Of a stretch of DNA of 64,000 bases, positions 42,316-52,210 are shown in pieces (within the stretch, counting starts at the first letter, position 1; every line of letters starts with the position of its first letter). Source of the DNA: Planotetraspora thailandica (GTDB lineage Bacteria; Actinomycetota; Actinomycetes; Streptosporangiales; Streptosporangiaceae); assembly GCF_016863335.1 (NCBI RefSeq), contig NZ_BOOR01000036.1, positions 1 through 64,000 of the forward strand, written 5' to 3'. Below the pieces are notes generated by a model. It saw only the letters and a program-made list of their open reading frames with translations, searched no databases and was not told where the DNA came from. Made by a program: the position numbers and the translations under genes.

Positions 42316-43197
42316 TCAGGCGACGCGGAACGCGGGTGTCCGGCAGAGCCAGTCGTTGACGGTGCCGTCGAAGCCGGCGGGCGGGCCGACCCTGAGGCAC
42401 GACCGGTCGGCGGCGTCGCGGGCCAGCCGTACGCGGAAGGGCTCCCCGTCCAGGTCGGGCGTGCCGGAGAAGACGGCGAAGTCGGCGCCGTCGACCCGGA
42501 GATGCTCGCCGATGGTGCGGCATCGCGCGTCCGGGTTGCCGGCCAGCCAGGCGAGGTGGCCGGTGAGCAGCCTCTGGGCCACGGTCCTCAGCACGGTGAC
42601 CGTGCACAGGCTGTGCGCGCACGCGGCGCCGTCCAGCATGATCTCCGGCAGTCCGAACCTTCGCAGGCCCCGGGTGGTCACCTTCAGGCAGGCGCAGGCA
42701 TCGGCGCCCGCCGGTTCCCAGGGCGGGCACGAACCGCCGTCGTCGACCTCCGAGGTCCAGCCCAGCCAGTCGTCGCCGAGACGGAACTCCTGACGCTCCC
42801 CCGGGCACGAGGCGCAGTGATAGACGGGCGAGCCGGTGAGCTGGTCGACGATCACTCCGTGGTAGGCCTCCGCGACGCCGCGGGCCGCGGCACGGGCGAT
42901 CTGGGCGGCCTCCGGCTGGGCCGCCACGGGAGCGGTGCTGGAGACCATGACATGGTGGCGGGCCTTCCCCACCCGTTTGAGGTCGTCGCCGGCCAGGCCG
43001 ATGCGCCGCCAGAGCGACCGGTCGGCCCGGATCGCCTCCAACTCCAGGCGGGGCGTGCCTAGCGCCTCCATGGCCTTGCGCCGGTGCGGCTTCTCCATGC
43101 GCCACGGGACGATCGACGACAGCTCCAGGGGCGCGCGGTCCACGGCGACGACGAAGACCGATGTCGTCTCCGCCGGAACGGGATAGGTGATCTGCAT
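42316..43197 (-). CDS. Hypothetical protein
   Basis: 293 residues, unknown. The ATG at 43195-43197 has a strong AGGAGGG ribosome-binding site. Several cysteines occur in pairs (HCASCPG, DACACLK, AACAHSLC), which could bind metal. The N terminus (YPVPAETTSVFVVAVDRAPLE) suggests a beta sheet. There is no membrane segment. Confidence 0.65.
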   Translation of the reverse strand: MQITYPVPAETTSVFVVAVDRAPLELSSIVPWRMEKPHRRKAMEALGTPRLELEAIRADRSLWRRIGLAGDDLKRVGKARHHVMVSSTAPVAAQPEAAQIARAAARGVAEAYHGVIVDQLTGSPVYHCASCPGERQEFRLGDDWLGWTSEVDDGGSCPPWEPAGADACACLKVTTRGLRRFGLPEIMLDGAACAHSLCTVTVLRTVAQRLLTGHLAWLAGNPDARCRTIGEHLRVDGADFAVFSGTPDLDGEPFRVRLARDAADRSCLRVGPPAGFDGTVNDWLCRTPAFRVA

Positions 43198-43272
43198 GGG
43201 ACCCTCCTGTAGGTCGGGAAGGCAACCAGCCTCCGTTCCCCCTGCGCCACTCCTGTGACTGGAACCGCATTC

Positions 43273-43296
43273 TGTGGATAAACGCCGTCATCCACA
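43273..43296. other. Inverted pair of DnaA-box-like nonamers
   Basis: TGTGGATAA (43273-43281), the exact complement of the DnaA box TTATCCACA, faces TCATCCACA (43288-43296), one mismatch. Together they form an 8-bp dyad CTGTGGAT/ATCCACAG. They lie between two divergent genes, upstream of the trp leader. Confidence 0.45.
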
Positions 43297-43340
43297 GGCG
43301 GGCCGTACGCGGGCTCTCCTGCCGGCGATCACCCGGCGCG

Positions 43341-43346
43341 TAGACT
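43341..43346 (+). promoter_or_regulatory. Putative -10 element of the trpS leader transcript
   Basis: TAGACT lies 6 bases before the leader-peptide ATG at 43353. Transcription would start at or next to the A of the ATG, giving a leaderless leader peptide as is common in actinobacteria. No convincing -35 is visible. Confidence 0.55.
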
Positions 43347-43352
43347 GGCCGC

Positions 43353-43394
43353 ATGCATCGTCCGGTGTCTCTGAGCTGGTGGCGCTCCCCTTAG
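43353..43394 (+). CDS. Trp leader peptide (MHRPVSLSWWRSP)
   Basis: 13-residue ORF with two adjacent Trp codons (43377-43382) directly before attenuator segment 1 and a stop at 43392-43394. It has no ribosome-binding site, and the -10 position implies leaderless translation. Stalling at the Trp codons when charged tRNA-Trp is scarce should control the hairpins downstream. Confidence 0.85.
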   Translation: MHRPVSLSWWRSP

Positions 43395-43454
43395 GAGCGG
43401 CCGCCTCAACTCGCGTACGACCGGGCCGTTCGGATGGACGGCCCGTTTTGTTTT
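43383..43454 (+). promoter_or_regulatory. Ribosome-mediated transcription attenuator of trpS
   Basis: Four segments are visible. Segment 1 CGCTCC (43383-43388) pairs with segment 2 GGAGCG (43394-43399). Segment 2 GCGGCC (43397-43402) can instead pair with segment 3 GGCCGT (43424-43429). Segment 3 CGGGCCGT (43422-43429) pairs with segment 4 ACGGCCCG (43438-43445), followed by TTTTGTTTT, a classical intrinsic terminator. Stalling at the Trp codons would mask segment 1, form the 2:3 antiterminator and allow read-through into trpS. Confidence 0.85.
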
Positions 43455-43514
43455 CCCTGGACAGGGGCCTCCGTCAGGACACGCTGACCCGCCCGTCTGA
43501 AAGGGAGAACCCAC

Positions 43515-44603
43515 ATGACCACACAACTCGCCGCCGAGTCGCCGGACGTCCTCGGTGTGCCCGCCGCACAACGTCGAAGCGCGGAACTGGAAGGCCTGAT
43601 AGCCGCCGATCCCGCACGGTTCCGCGTCCTGACCGGAGACCGGCCCACAGGCCGGCTGCATCTCGGGCACTACTTCGGCACTCTCCAGAACAGGGTCCGC
43701 CTTCAGAACCTGGGAGTGGAGATGCTGGTCGTCATCGCCGACTACCAGGTGCTGACCGATCGCGACGTCGCCGACGGCGTCGGCCACCACGTGGAAGAGC
43801 TGGCACTCGACTATCTGGCCGTCGGCCTCGACCCGCGGCGGGCCACGATCTTCGCGCACAGCGCGGTCCCCGCGCTCAACCAGCTGCTGCTGCCCTTCCT
43901 CAGCCTGATCTCGGTCGCCGAGCTCGGCCGCAACCCCACCGTCAAAGACGAGATCGCCCATTCACGCAGCTCGTCGGTCAGCGGGCTGATGTTCACCTAT
44001 CCCGCCCATCAGGCCGCCGACATCCTGTTCTGCCGGGCCAACCTGGTGCCCGTCGGCCAGGACCAACTTCCTCACCTCGAGGTCACGCGTACCATCGCCC
44101 GGCGCTTCAACAACCGCTACTGCGACGGCGGTGCGCCGTTGTTCCCGGAGCCCGAGGGGCTGTTGTCCGCCGCTCCCCTGCTGCTGGGCACCGACGGCAC
44201 CAAAATGAGCAAGAGCCGCGGCAACGGCGTCGCGCTCGCCGACAGCGCCGACGAGACCGCCAGGCTCCTCCGCGGCGCCAAAACCGACGCGCAGCGGCAC
44301 ATCACCTACGACCCCGCCACCCGGCCCGAGGTCTCCAGCCTGGTCATGCTGGCCGCCCTGTGCCTCGGCCGCGACCCGCACACGCTGGCCGAGGAGATCG
44401 GCGACCGTGGCGCGGCGGGGCTGAAAGCCGTCGTTACGGAGGCGGTCAACGAGTTCCTGGCCCCCGTACGGGCCCGCCGCGCCCAGCTCGCAGAAGACCG
44501 CGGCCACGTCCGCCGGATTCTGCGCGACGGCAACGAACGGGCCAACGCCGTCGCCGACGCCACCCTCGACGAGGTGCGGGCAGCCATGGCCGGGCTGCGG
44601 TGA
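43515..44603 (+). CDS. trpS: Tryptophanyl-tRNA synthetase, probably the auxiliary (inducible) form
   Basis: 362 residues, ATG with GGGAGA upstream. Class I signature RLHLGHYFGTL (HIGH) and GTDGTKMSKSRGN (KMSKS). Trp-pocket regions MFTYPAHQAADILF and PVGQDQLPHLEVTR are present. The upstream Trp attenuator resembles the control of the auxiliary, indolmycin-resistant TrpRS of Streptomyces, so a second housekeeping trpS probably exists elsewhere. Resistance is inferred from regulation only. Confidence 0.93.
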   Translation: MTTQLAAESPDVLGVPAAQRRSAELEGLIAADPARFRVLTGDRPTGRLHLGHYFGTLQNRVRLQNLGVEMLVVIADYQVLTDRDVADGVGHHVEELALDYLAVGLDPRRATIFAHSAVPALNQLLLPFLSLISVAELGRNPTVKDEIAHSRSSSVSGLMFTYPAHQAADILFCRANLVPVGQDQLPHLEVTRTIARRFNNRYCDGGAPLFPEPEGLLSAAPLLLGTDGTKMSKSRGNGVALADSADETARLLRGAKTDAQRHITYDPATRPEVSSLVMLAALCLGRDPHTLAEEIGDRGAAGLKAVVTEAVNEFLAPVRARRAQLAEDRGHVRRILRDGNERANAVADATLDEVRAAMAGLR

Positions 44604-44715
44604 CCGGGAGCTCCAAAATGAAAGTAGTTATCTTTTTCTTTCCGCTCGGCGATAGACGTCCGTCACCGCCCTGCCTACGGTCGGGAAGGTCACACGTCTA
44701 GCCGTGGAGGCGCAG

Positions 44716-45102
44716 ATGTCGCTCACCGTTCCCCCCGCTCTGCTGGAGCAGGCCCGGGAAGGCAAGGTCAGCACCGTGGACTTCGTCGACTGCGTACGGA
44801 CCTCGCTCCCGTACGCCTGGGAGGTCGTCTCCCGCCTGGTCAAGGAGCGTGAGGCGTCGGAGGCGGCTTTCGCCGAGAACTACGAGGCACCGCCGGACGA
44901 AGTGGCCAGGGGCCAGCTCCTGCGGTGCATGGCCAGCAACGCGATGCGTGACGCGCTCGAAGCGTATTTCGGCATACGGCTGGCCTTCCAGAACTGCCAC
45001 AAGGTGGCCGTGTTCTCGACCGCCGCCACCGACGCCTACAACCGGTTCATCACCGCGGAGGCGCAGATCCTCAACCAGCGTCCTGAGCTGGTCGACTGCT
45101 GA
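44716..45102 (+). CDS. SCO5389 family conserved protein
   Basis: 128 residues from ATG 44716 with GGAGG 5 bases upstream. Function unknown. The family-conserved core is seen: FVDCVRTSLPYAWEVVSRLV, PPDEVARGQLLRCMASNAMRDAL and RLAFQNCHKVAVF, ending NQRPELVDC. It is widespread in Streptomyces and relatives, often near developmental genes. A strong terminator follows. Confidence 0.85.
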   Translation: MSLTVPPALLEQAREGKVSTVDFVDCVRTSLPYAWEVVSRLVKEREASEAAFAENYEAPPDEVARGQLLRCMASNAMRDALEAYFGIRLAFQNCHKVAVFSTAATDAYNRFITAEAQILNQRPELVDC

Positions 45103-45121
45103 CCCGGAAAATCCCGGAACA

Positions 45122-45153
45122 ACGAGGCCCCGGCAAGCCGGCCGGGGCCTCGT
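45122..45153. terminator. Terminator hairpin, bidirectional
   Basis: Perfect 13-bp stem ACGAGGCCCCGGC (45122-45134) and GCCGGGGCCTCGT (45141-45153) with a 6-base loop, between the SCO5389-family gene and the convergent GNAT gene. Confidence 0.85.
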
Positions 45154-45192
45154 CGTGTCCCAGGAAGTTCTATGTCCATGTCGGGTCCCGAG

Positions 45193-45696
45193 CTACAGCT
45201 CGCGGAACGGCTGCGCGTACACGAACGCGCCGCGAATCGCGGGTTCGTAGGCAGTCAGCGGGCGGGCCTGGAAGTGGGGCGCCCACTCGGCCACCGGCGG
45301 GATGATGCCGTAGTCGGCCGCCGGGCGGAACCCGAACCGCGGATAGTAGTCGGCGTGTCCGAGCAGCACGACGACCGGCTCCCCCAGCGCGTCGGCGGCC
45401 CCGAGCACGGCGTGCATGAGCGCGTGGCCCACTCCCCGCCGCTGAGCGCTCGGCAGCACACCGAGAGGCCCGAGGCCCAGAACGGGCACTCCGTCCACAT
45501 GGGCGCGCGTGCACACCACGTGCCCGACGACCTCGCCGTCCCGTCCCTCCGCGACGAACGACAACGCCGGCATCCATCCCTCGTCGGCGCGCAGTGCGTC
45601 CACCAAAGCGGCTTCGGCCTCCGACGGGGCGAAGGCGGCGGCGTGCACCGCGCGGATCTGTTCGACGTCGGCCGCGTCTTCCCGTCTGATGAGCAC
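45193..45696 (-). CDS. GNAT family N-acetyltransferase (YhbS-like)
   Basis: 167 residues, GTG start. Acetyl-CoA-binding motif A GPLGVLPSAQRRGVGHALM, then VVLLGHADYYPRFGFRPA, the YhbS-type signature. N-terminal IRREDAADVEQIRAVHAAAF. Substrate unknown. It is convergent with the SCO5389-family gene and follows treZ on the same strand after about 42 bases. Confidence 0.88.
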   Translation of the reverse strand: MLIRREDAADVEQIRAVHAAAFAPSEAEAALVDALRADEGWMPALSFVAEGRDGEVVGHVVCTRAHVDGVPVLGLGPLGVLPSAQRRGVGHALMHAVLGAADALGEPVVVLLGHADYYPRFGFRPAADYGIIPPVAEWAPHFQARPLTAYEPAIRGAFVYAQPFREL

Positions 45697-45738
45697 CCGG
45701 CAAGGGTGCTCTCATACCTTCCGGAGCGTCAACCGAAT

Positions 45739-47442
45739 TCAGGTCTGCACGATCGCCAGTGACTGGGCGGGCAGGTAGACGTCGCCGTCCATGAGCCTGA
45801 TGGCCTCGTCGGAGGCGAGCAGGAGGCGCCGCGCACCGGGCGAGAGCCGTACGGGGACGGGCAGGCCGCCGAAGTTGGCCAGGACGCGCAGGGAACCGCG
45901 GTCCATGACCAGGTAGTGCCGGTCCTCGTCGAAACGCACCTTCACCCGGTCGAGCCGGGGGTCGGCGAGCTCCGGATAGGTCTTGCGCAGCGCGATCAGG
46001 TCGCGGTACCACCCGAGCAGCGAGACGCCGCCGTCTTCCTCGAGTTCGGTCCAGTCGAGCTTCGAGCGCAGGAACGTCGACTCCTCCTGCGGGTCGGGGG
46101 CCTTCCAGTCGTAGCCGAAGCGCTCGAACTCGATCCTGCGGCGGTCTCCCTCGCTCTCGGCCAGGGACGGCTCGAAATGGTCGGTGAAGAAGTAGAACGG
46201 CGTGCCCGCCCCCCACTCTTCTCCCATGAAGAGCATCGGCGTGAACGGCGAGGTGAGAAGCAGCCCGGCGGCCGGCCACAGCTGCTCGGGCTGCATCCGG
46301 TCGCCGAGCGGACGGTTGCCGATCTGGTCGTGGTTCTGGACGCAGCAGACGAACCGGTATCCGGGGACCCCGGTCGCGGGCCTGCCGTGGCTGCGCCCGC
46401 GGAAGCTCGAATAGGTGCCGTCATGGAAGTAGCCGTGTGTGAGCACCTTGGCGAGGGCGGACAACGACCCGAAGTCGGCGTAGTAGGCCTGGGTCTCCCC
46501 CGTGACGGCCGAATGCAGAGCATGGTGGACGTCGTCGTTCCAGGTGGCCTGCAGCCCGAAACCGCCCGACTCGCGCGGCTCGACCAGGCGCGGGTCGTTG
46601 AGGTCGGACTCGGCGATCAGCGTCAGCGGGCGGCCGAGGCTCGTCGACAACGCCTCGACCTCCGCCGCCAGCTCCTCCAGGAAGTGGACGGCCCGCGCGT
46701 CGTGCAGGGCGTGCACGGCGTCGAGGCGCAGGCCGTCGACGTGGTAGTCGCGCAGCCACTGCAGCGCGTTCTCGATGAAGTAGCGCCGCACCTCGTCGGA
46801 GCCGGGCCCGTCGAGGTTGACCGCGTCTCCCCAGTAGGAGCCCTTGAAGTCGTGGAAGTACGGCCCGAACTTGGCCAGATAGTTCCCCGACGGGCCGAGG
46901 TGGTTGTAGACGACGTCGAGGATCACGCCGAGACCGGCGCGGTGGCACGCGTCGACGAGCATCTTCAGCCCGTCGGGCCCGCCGTACTCCTCGTTGACGG
47001 CGTACAGGTCGACGCCGTCGTATCCCCAGTTGCGCCGCCCGGGCACGGGAGGAACCGGCATGAGCTCGATGAAGTCGACGCCGAGGGACACGAGGTGATC
47101 CAGCTTGCCGATCACGCCGCGGAAGGTGCCCTCCGGGGTGAACGTGCCGACGTGCAGCTCGTAGATGACCGATCCGCGCAGGTCGCGGCCGCGCCACTCC
47201 TGGTCTCCCCAGGTGAATCGCGCGTGGTCGCAGACCATGCTCGGGCCTTCGACGCCGTACGGCTGCCGCCGCGTGCGCGGGTCGGGGTAGGGCCCCTCGC
47301 CGTCCACGTAGAAGGCGTAGGCCGTGCCGTGCTCGTCCCCGGGTGCGCTCCACCACCCGTCGCGGCCCGGCGACATGTCGTGCCTGCTTCCCCCGAGTTC
47401 GACCTCGACTCGTGCCGCCTGGGGCGCCCAGACCTCGTACAT
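45739..47442 (-). CDS. treZ: Maltooligosyltrehalose trehalohydrolase
   Basis: 567 residues from ATG 47440-47442 (MYEVWAPQAARVEV) with GGAGG close upstream; a TTG start at 47487 is less likely. An N-terminal CBM48/E-set domain (1-95) is followed by the GH13 (subfamily 10) barrel. Catalytic residues: Asp in DYHVDGLRLDAVHAL, Glu in LTLIAESDLND, Asp in CVQNHDQIGNR. It releases trehalose from maltooligosyltrehalose made by TreY, encoded 71 bases upstream. Confidence 0.96.
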   Translation of the reverse strand: MYEVWAPQAARVEVELGGSRHDMSPGRDGWWSAPGDEHGTAYAFYVDGEGPYPDPRTRRQPYGVEGPSMVCDHARFTWGDQEWRGRDLRGSVIYELHVGTFTPEGTFRGVIGKLDHLVSLGVDFIELMPVPPVPGRRNWGYDGVDLYAVNEEYGGPDGLKMLVDACHRAGLGVILDVVYNHLGPSGNYLAKFGPYFHDFKGSYWGDAVNLDGPGSDEVRRYFIENALQWLRDYHVDGLRLDAVHALHDARAVHFLEELAAEVEALSTSLGRPLTLIAESDLNDPRLVEPRESGGFGLQATWNDDVHHALHSAVTGETQAYYADFGSLSALAKVLTHGYFHDGTYSSFRGRSHGRPATGVPGYRFVCCVQNHDQIGNRPLGDRMQPEQLWPAAGLLLTSPFTPMLFMGEEWGAGTPFYFFTDHFEPSLAESEGDRRRIEFERFGYDWKAPDPQEESTFLRSKLDWTELEEDGGVSLLGWYRDLIALRKTYPELADPRLDRVKVRFDEDRHYLVMDRGSLRVLANFGGLPVPVRLSPGARRLLLASDEAIRLMDGDVYLPAQSLAIVQT

Positions 47443-47513
47443 GCCCCTCCAGCTGTCGACGACGGCCTCCCGGCCGCCTTCCGGCAAAGACTTCCCCCGT
47501 TCCCCGAGAACGC

Positions 47514-49712
47514 TCAGCGCTCCTCGTTCGGCGCGCGTTCCAGCAGCGCGACCGGATGGCGAGACAGAAGGTGCCCCAGCAGGATCCGGCCGGTGTGCCG
47601 TCGTTCTGTGAGCAGATCACGCCAGCGGCCCGGCGGCAACATGAGCGAGTCGTTCCCCCAGCCGCCGCGGCGCTCCAGTCCCGCGGGCAGGCGGGTGGCC
47701 ACCGCGACCGCACGGTCTCCGCGGGCGAAGGCGATCGCGTGCTCTCCCGCCTCGATCGGCTCGTACGGCGCGGCAGGATCGAGCCGTTTCCGCAGGTTGA
47801 GCGCGGTGGTCGTGAGCAGGAGCTTCTGGCCGTCCCAGGAGTCGCCCGGTGCGGCGAGCAGCCTGCGCCGCCTGTCGAAGTCGACGGGGCGCCGGTTGTC
47901 GGGGTCGACCAGGGAGAAATCGGTGACCTCGTTGCCCTGGTAGACGTCGGGCACGCCGGGCATCATCAGCTGCACGAGCTTCTGCCCGAGCGAGTTGACC
48001 CGGGCGTACCGGTCGACCTTCGCGGTGAACGCCGCGACCGCGGGCCCGCAGACCTCGATGGCCTGCTCGGCGAAGCGGGCGATGCCCGCCTCGTAGCCGT
48101 GGTCGGGGCTCTGCCACGACACGGAGGTCTTGGCCTCGCGTGCTGCCTTGAGCAGGTAGCCGGTGAAACGCTCGGCCGAGATGGGCCAGGCCGCCATGAG
48201 GGTCTGCCAGGCCAGGTAGTCGAGCCGCGGGTCGAACCGCACGGCCCCCGACCAGGCGCCGACGGCCTCGGCCCACTCGCCGGGCAACTCGGACAACACG
48301 ACGAGCCTGGCCCGCACGTCCTCCGAGCGTTTGGTGTCGTGGGTGGACAAGGTGGTCATCGTCGTGGGCGCCAGCCCGGCGCAGAAGGCGTGGAACTCGC
48401 CGGCGGAGACCCCGAACCTGTCGGGCTCCCCGCCCACCTCGTTGAGCGCGGCCAGCGGATACCAGCGGTAGAGCGCGGTGTCCTCGACGCCCTTGGCCGT
48501 GACGGGGCCGCACGTCTGCTGGAACCTGGTCACGGCCTCGGCAGGGCCGTACATGACGAGGTTGGCCGTCTTGGCGACGGCGTCGGCGTCGGCGCGGGTG
48601 GCGGCCTGACGCGCGGCGGCCTGGATGACGGCGAGCGACTCGGCCGACGGCTGCTCTCCGGGGTCGACGTAGGCGCGGTAGACCGGCATCGCCGCGAGCA
48701 GCTCGACGGCGGCCTCGCGCAGGGCGTCGTCGCCGAGCGCGTCCACCAGCCGGTCCACCTCGCCGCGGAAGAACAGCTCGATGACGTGCTTCTTCGCCTC
48801 GTACCGCACCGGCTCGTAGGAGCCGGGCACCCCCGTGTGCCGGGTGAACGTCTCGATGAGCGCGTCACGGCCCGCGGGGTCGACGAACAGCCGGGTGATC
48901 ATGTTGAGGGCGTCGTATCCGGTGGTCCCGTCGCACGGCCAGCCGTCCGGCAGCCGCTCGCCGTCGATGAGGATCTTCTCCACCCACAGCGGGCCGGGCA
49001 CGTGGGGCCGCAGCCGTTCGAGATAGCCGCGCGGGTCGGCCAGGCCGTCGGGGTGGTCGACCCGCAGCCCCTCGACGACGCCCTCGCCGACCAGCGACAA
49101 CATGACGGCGTGGGTGGCGTCGAAGACCTCGGGGTCCTCCACCCTCAGGCCGATCAGCGAGGAGACGTCGAAGAACCGCCGGTAGCCGGGGCTCTCGCGC
49201 CAGTTCACCAGCCGGTAGTGCTGGGCCTCCAGGAGCTCGGGCAGCGGGAGGTGCTCCGTACCGGGCCGGATCGGGAAGACATGGTCGTAGTAGCGCAGAA
49301 CGGTCCCGTCGACCACGAGGCCGCCCGGGTCGTCGCCCAGGACGGGGAGCGCGACCGGCCACTCCATGTCGAACCAGCGCGCGGCGGGCGAGCCGGGCCC
49401 GTCCCTGAGCGCCGACCAGAGTTGTGCGTTGTCCGACTCGGGCTGCGGCACCGTCATGTGGTTGGGCACGATGTCGGCGACCAGCGGCAGACCCTCGGCC
49501 GCGAGGGCGCGCAGGGCCTCGATCCCGCCGAACTCGGCCCTGACCCTGCCGTGGTCCGTCACGTCGTAGCCGTGCAGGGAGCCGCCGACCGCCTGGAGGA
49601 TCGGCGACAGGTAGAGGCGGCCGACACCCAGGTCCCTGAGGTATCCGACCAGCCGGGCCACCTCGCGGAACCCGAGGTCGGGGGTGAGCTGCACGCGGTA
49701 GGTCGAGGTCAC
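47514..49712 (-). CDS. treY: Maltooligosyltrehalose synthase
   Basis: 732 residues from GTG 49710-49712 (VTSTYRVQLTP) with AAGGGCGG about 6 bases upstream. GH13 (subfamily 26). Marks: FREVARLVGYLRDLGVGRLYLSP, catalytic Asp in EGLRVDHPDGLADP, Glu in LWVEKILIDGE and Asp in LSTHDTKRSEDVRARL. It converts the reducing-end alpha-1,4 bond of maltodextrins to alpha-1,1, making the TreZ substrate. Confidence 0.96.
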   Translation of the reverse strand: MTSTYRVQLTPDLGFREVARLVGYLRDLGVGRLYLSPILQAVGGSLHGYDVTDHGRVRAEFGGIEALRALAAEGLPLVADIVPNHMTVPQPESDNAQLWSALRDGPGSPAARWFDMEWPVALPVLGDDPGGLVVDGTVLRYYDHVFPIRPGTEHLPLPELLEAQHYRLVNWRESPGYRRFFDVSSLIGLRVEDPEVFDATHAVMLSLVGEGVVEGLRVDHPDGLADPRGYLERLRPHVPGPLWVEKILIDGERLPDGWPCDGTTGYDALNMITRLFVDPAGRDALIETFTRHTGVPGSYEPVRYEAKKHVIELFFRGEVDRLVDALGDDALREAAVELLAAMPVYRAYVDPGEQPSAESLAVIQAAARQAATRADADAVAKTANLVMYGPAEAVTRFQQTCGPVTAKGVEDTALYRWYPLAALNEVGGEPDRFGVSAGEFHAFCAGLAPTTMTTLSTHDTKRSEDVRARLVVLSELPGEWAEAVGAWSGAVRFDPRLDYLAWQTLMAAWPISAERFTGYLLKAAREAKTSVSWQSPDHGYEAGIARFAEQAIEVCGPAVAAFTAKVDRYARVNSLGQKLVQLMMPGVPDVYQGNEVTDFSLVDPDNRRPVDFDRRRRLLAAPGDSWDGQKLLLTTTALNLRKRLDPAAPYEPIEAGEHAIAFARGDRAVAVATRLPAGLERRGGWGNDSLMLPPGRWRDLLTERRHTGRILLGHLLSRHPVALLERAPNEER

Positions 49713-49743
49713 GGCACCGCCCTTCAACGGTTGTGGAAAGCGA

Positions 49744-51870
<2,127 letters not shown>

Positions 51871-52058
51871 GCGACCTCCTCGCCCGCCGATCCGGACGGC
51901 CGCGCGGGGTTCGCGCCCCTGGCCACCGGTCCGTCCAGAAGCGGCGGCCGTACGCACGACCGCCGCGATCACACTCGTTCACCAGACATCGTGCCTGCCC
52001 TCGGAAGGCCGGGACAGTCCTGCCACGTTAACGACACGTATGCCAGAAGACGAAATAC
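51871..52058. other. Upstream region of glgX without a gene
   Basis: 188 bases between the glgX start and repeat array E. Together with array E and its flank this makes a 341-base gene-free gap before the sensor kinase stop. The glgX promoter should lie here; an AT-richer patch with GTTAACG at about 52026-52032 is the only weak candidate. Confidence 0.35.
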
Positions 52059-52199
52059 CCCCCACCCCACCCTTGGTGGTGATCATGCAGAAGTTCGGAG
52101 ATCAACGGCCTGACCGGCCAAGACGCAAATCGTGATCATGCAGAAGTTCGGCGATCACCCCGCCGACCTGCCCGAACCCCTTCCGTGATCATGCACCGG
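52059..52199 (+). repeat. 53-bp repeat array E between sensor kinase and glgX
   Basis: Cores GTGATCATGCAGAAGTTCG at 52079-52097 and 52132-52150 and a truncated core GTGATCATGCACCGG at 52185-52199; both spacings are 53. Head CCACCCCACCCTTGG precedes the first core. The tail ends 11 bases before the kinase stop and is identical to the tail of array C through GTGATCATGCACCGG. Confidence 0.92.
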
Positions 52200-52210
52200 C
52201 CGTGTGCTCC

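Noticed and set aside
43273-43296. A replication origin.
   Set aside because: Only two DnaA-like boxes occur, without an AT-rich unwinding element or dnaA, dnaN or par genes nearby.
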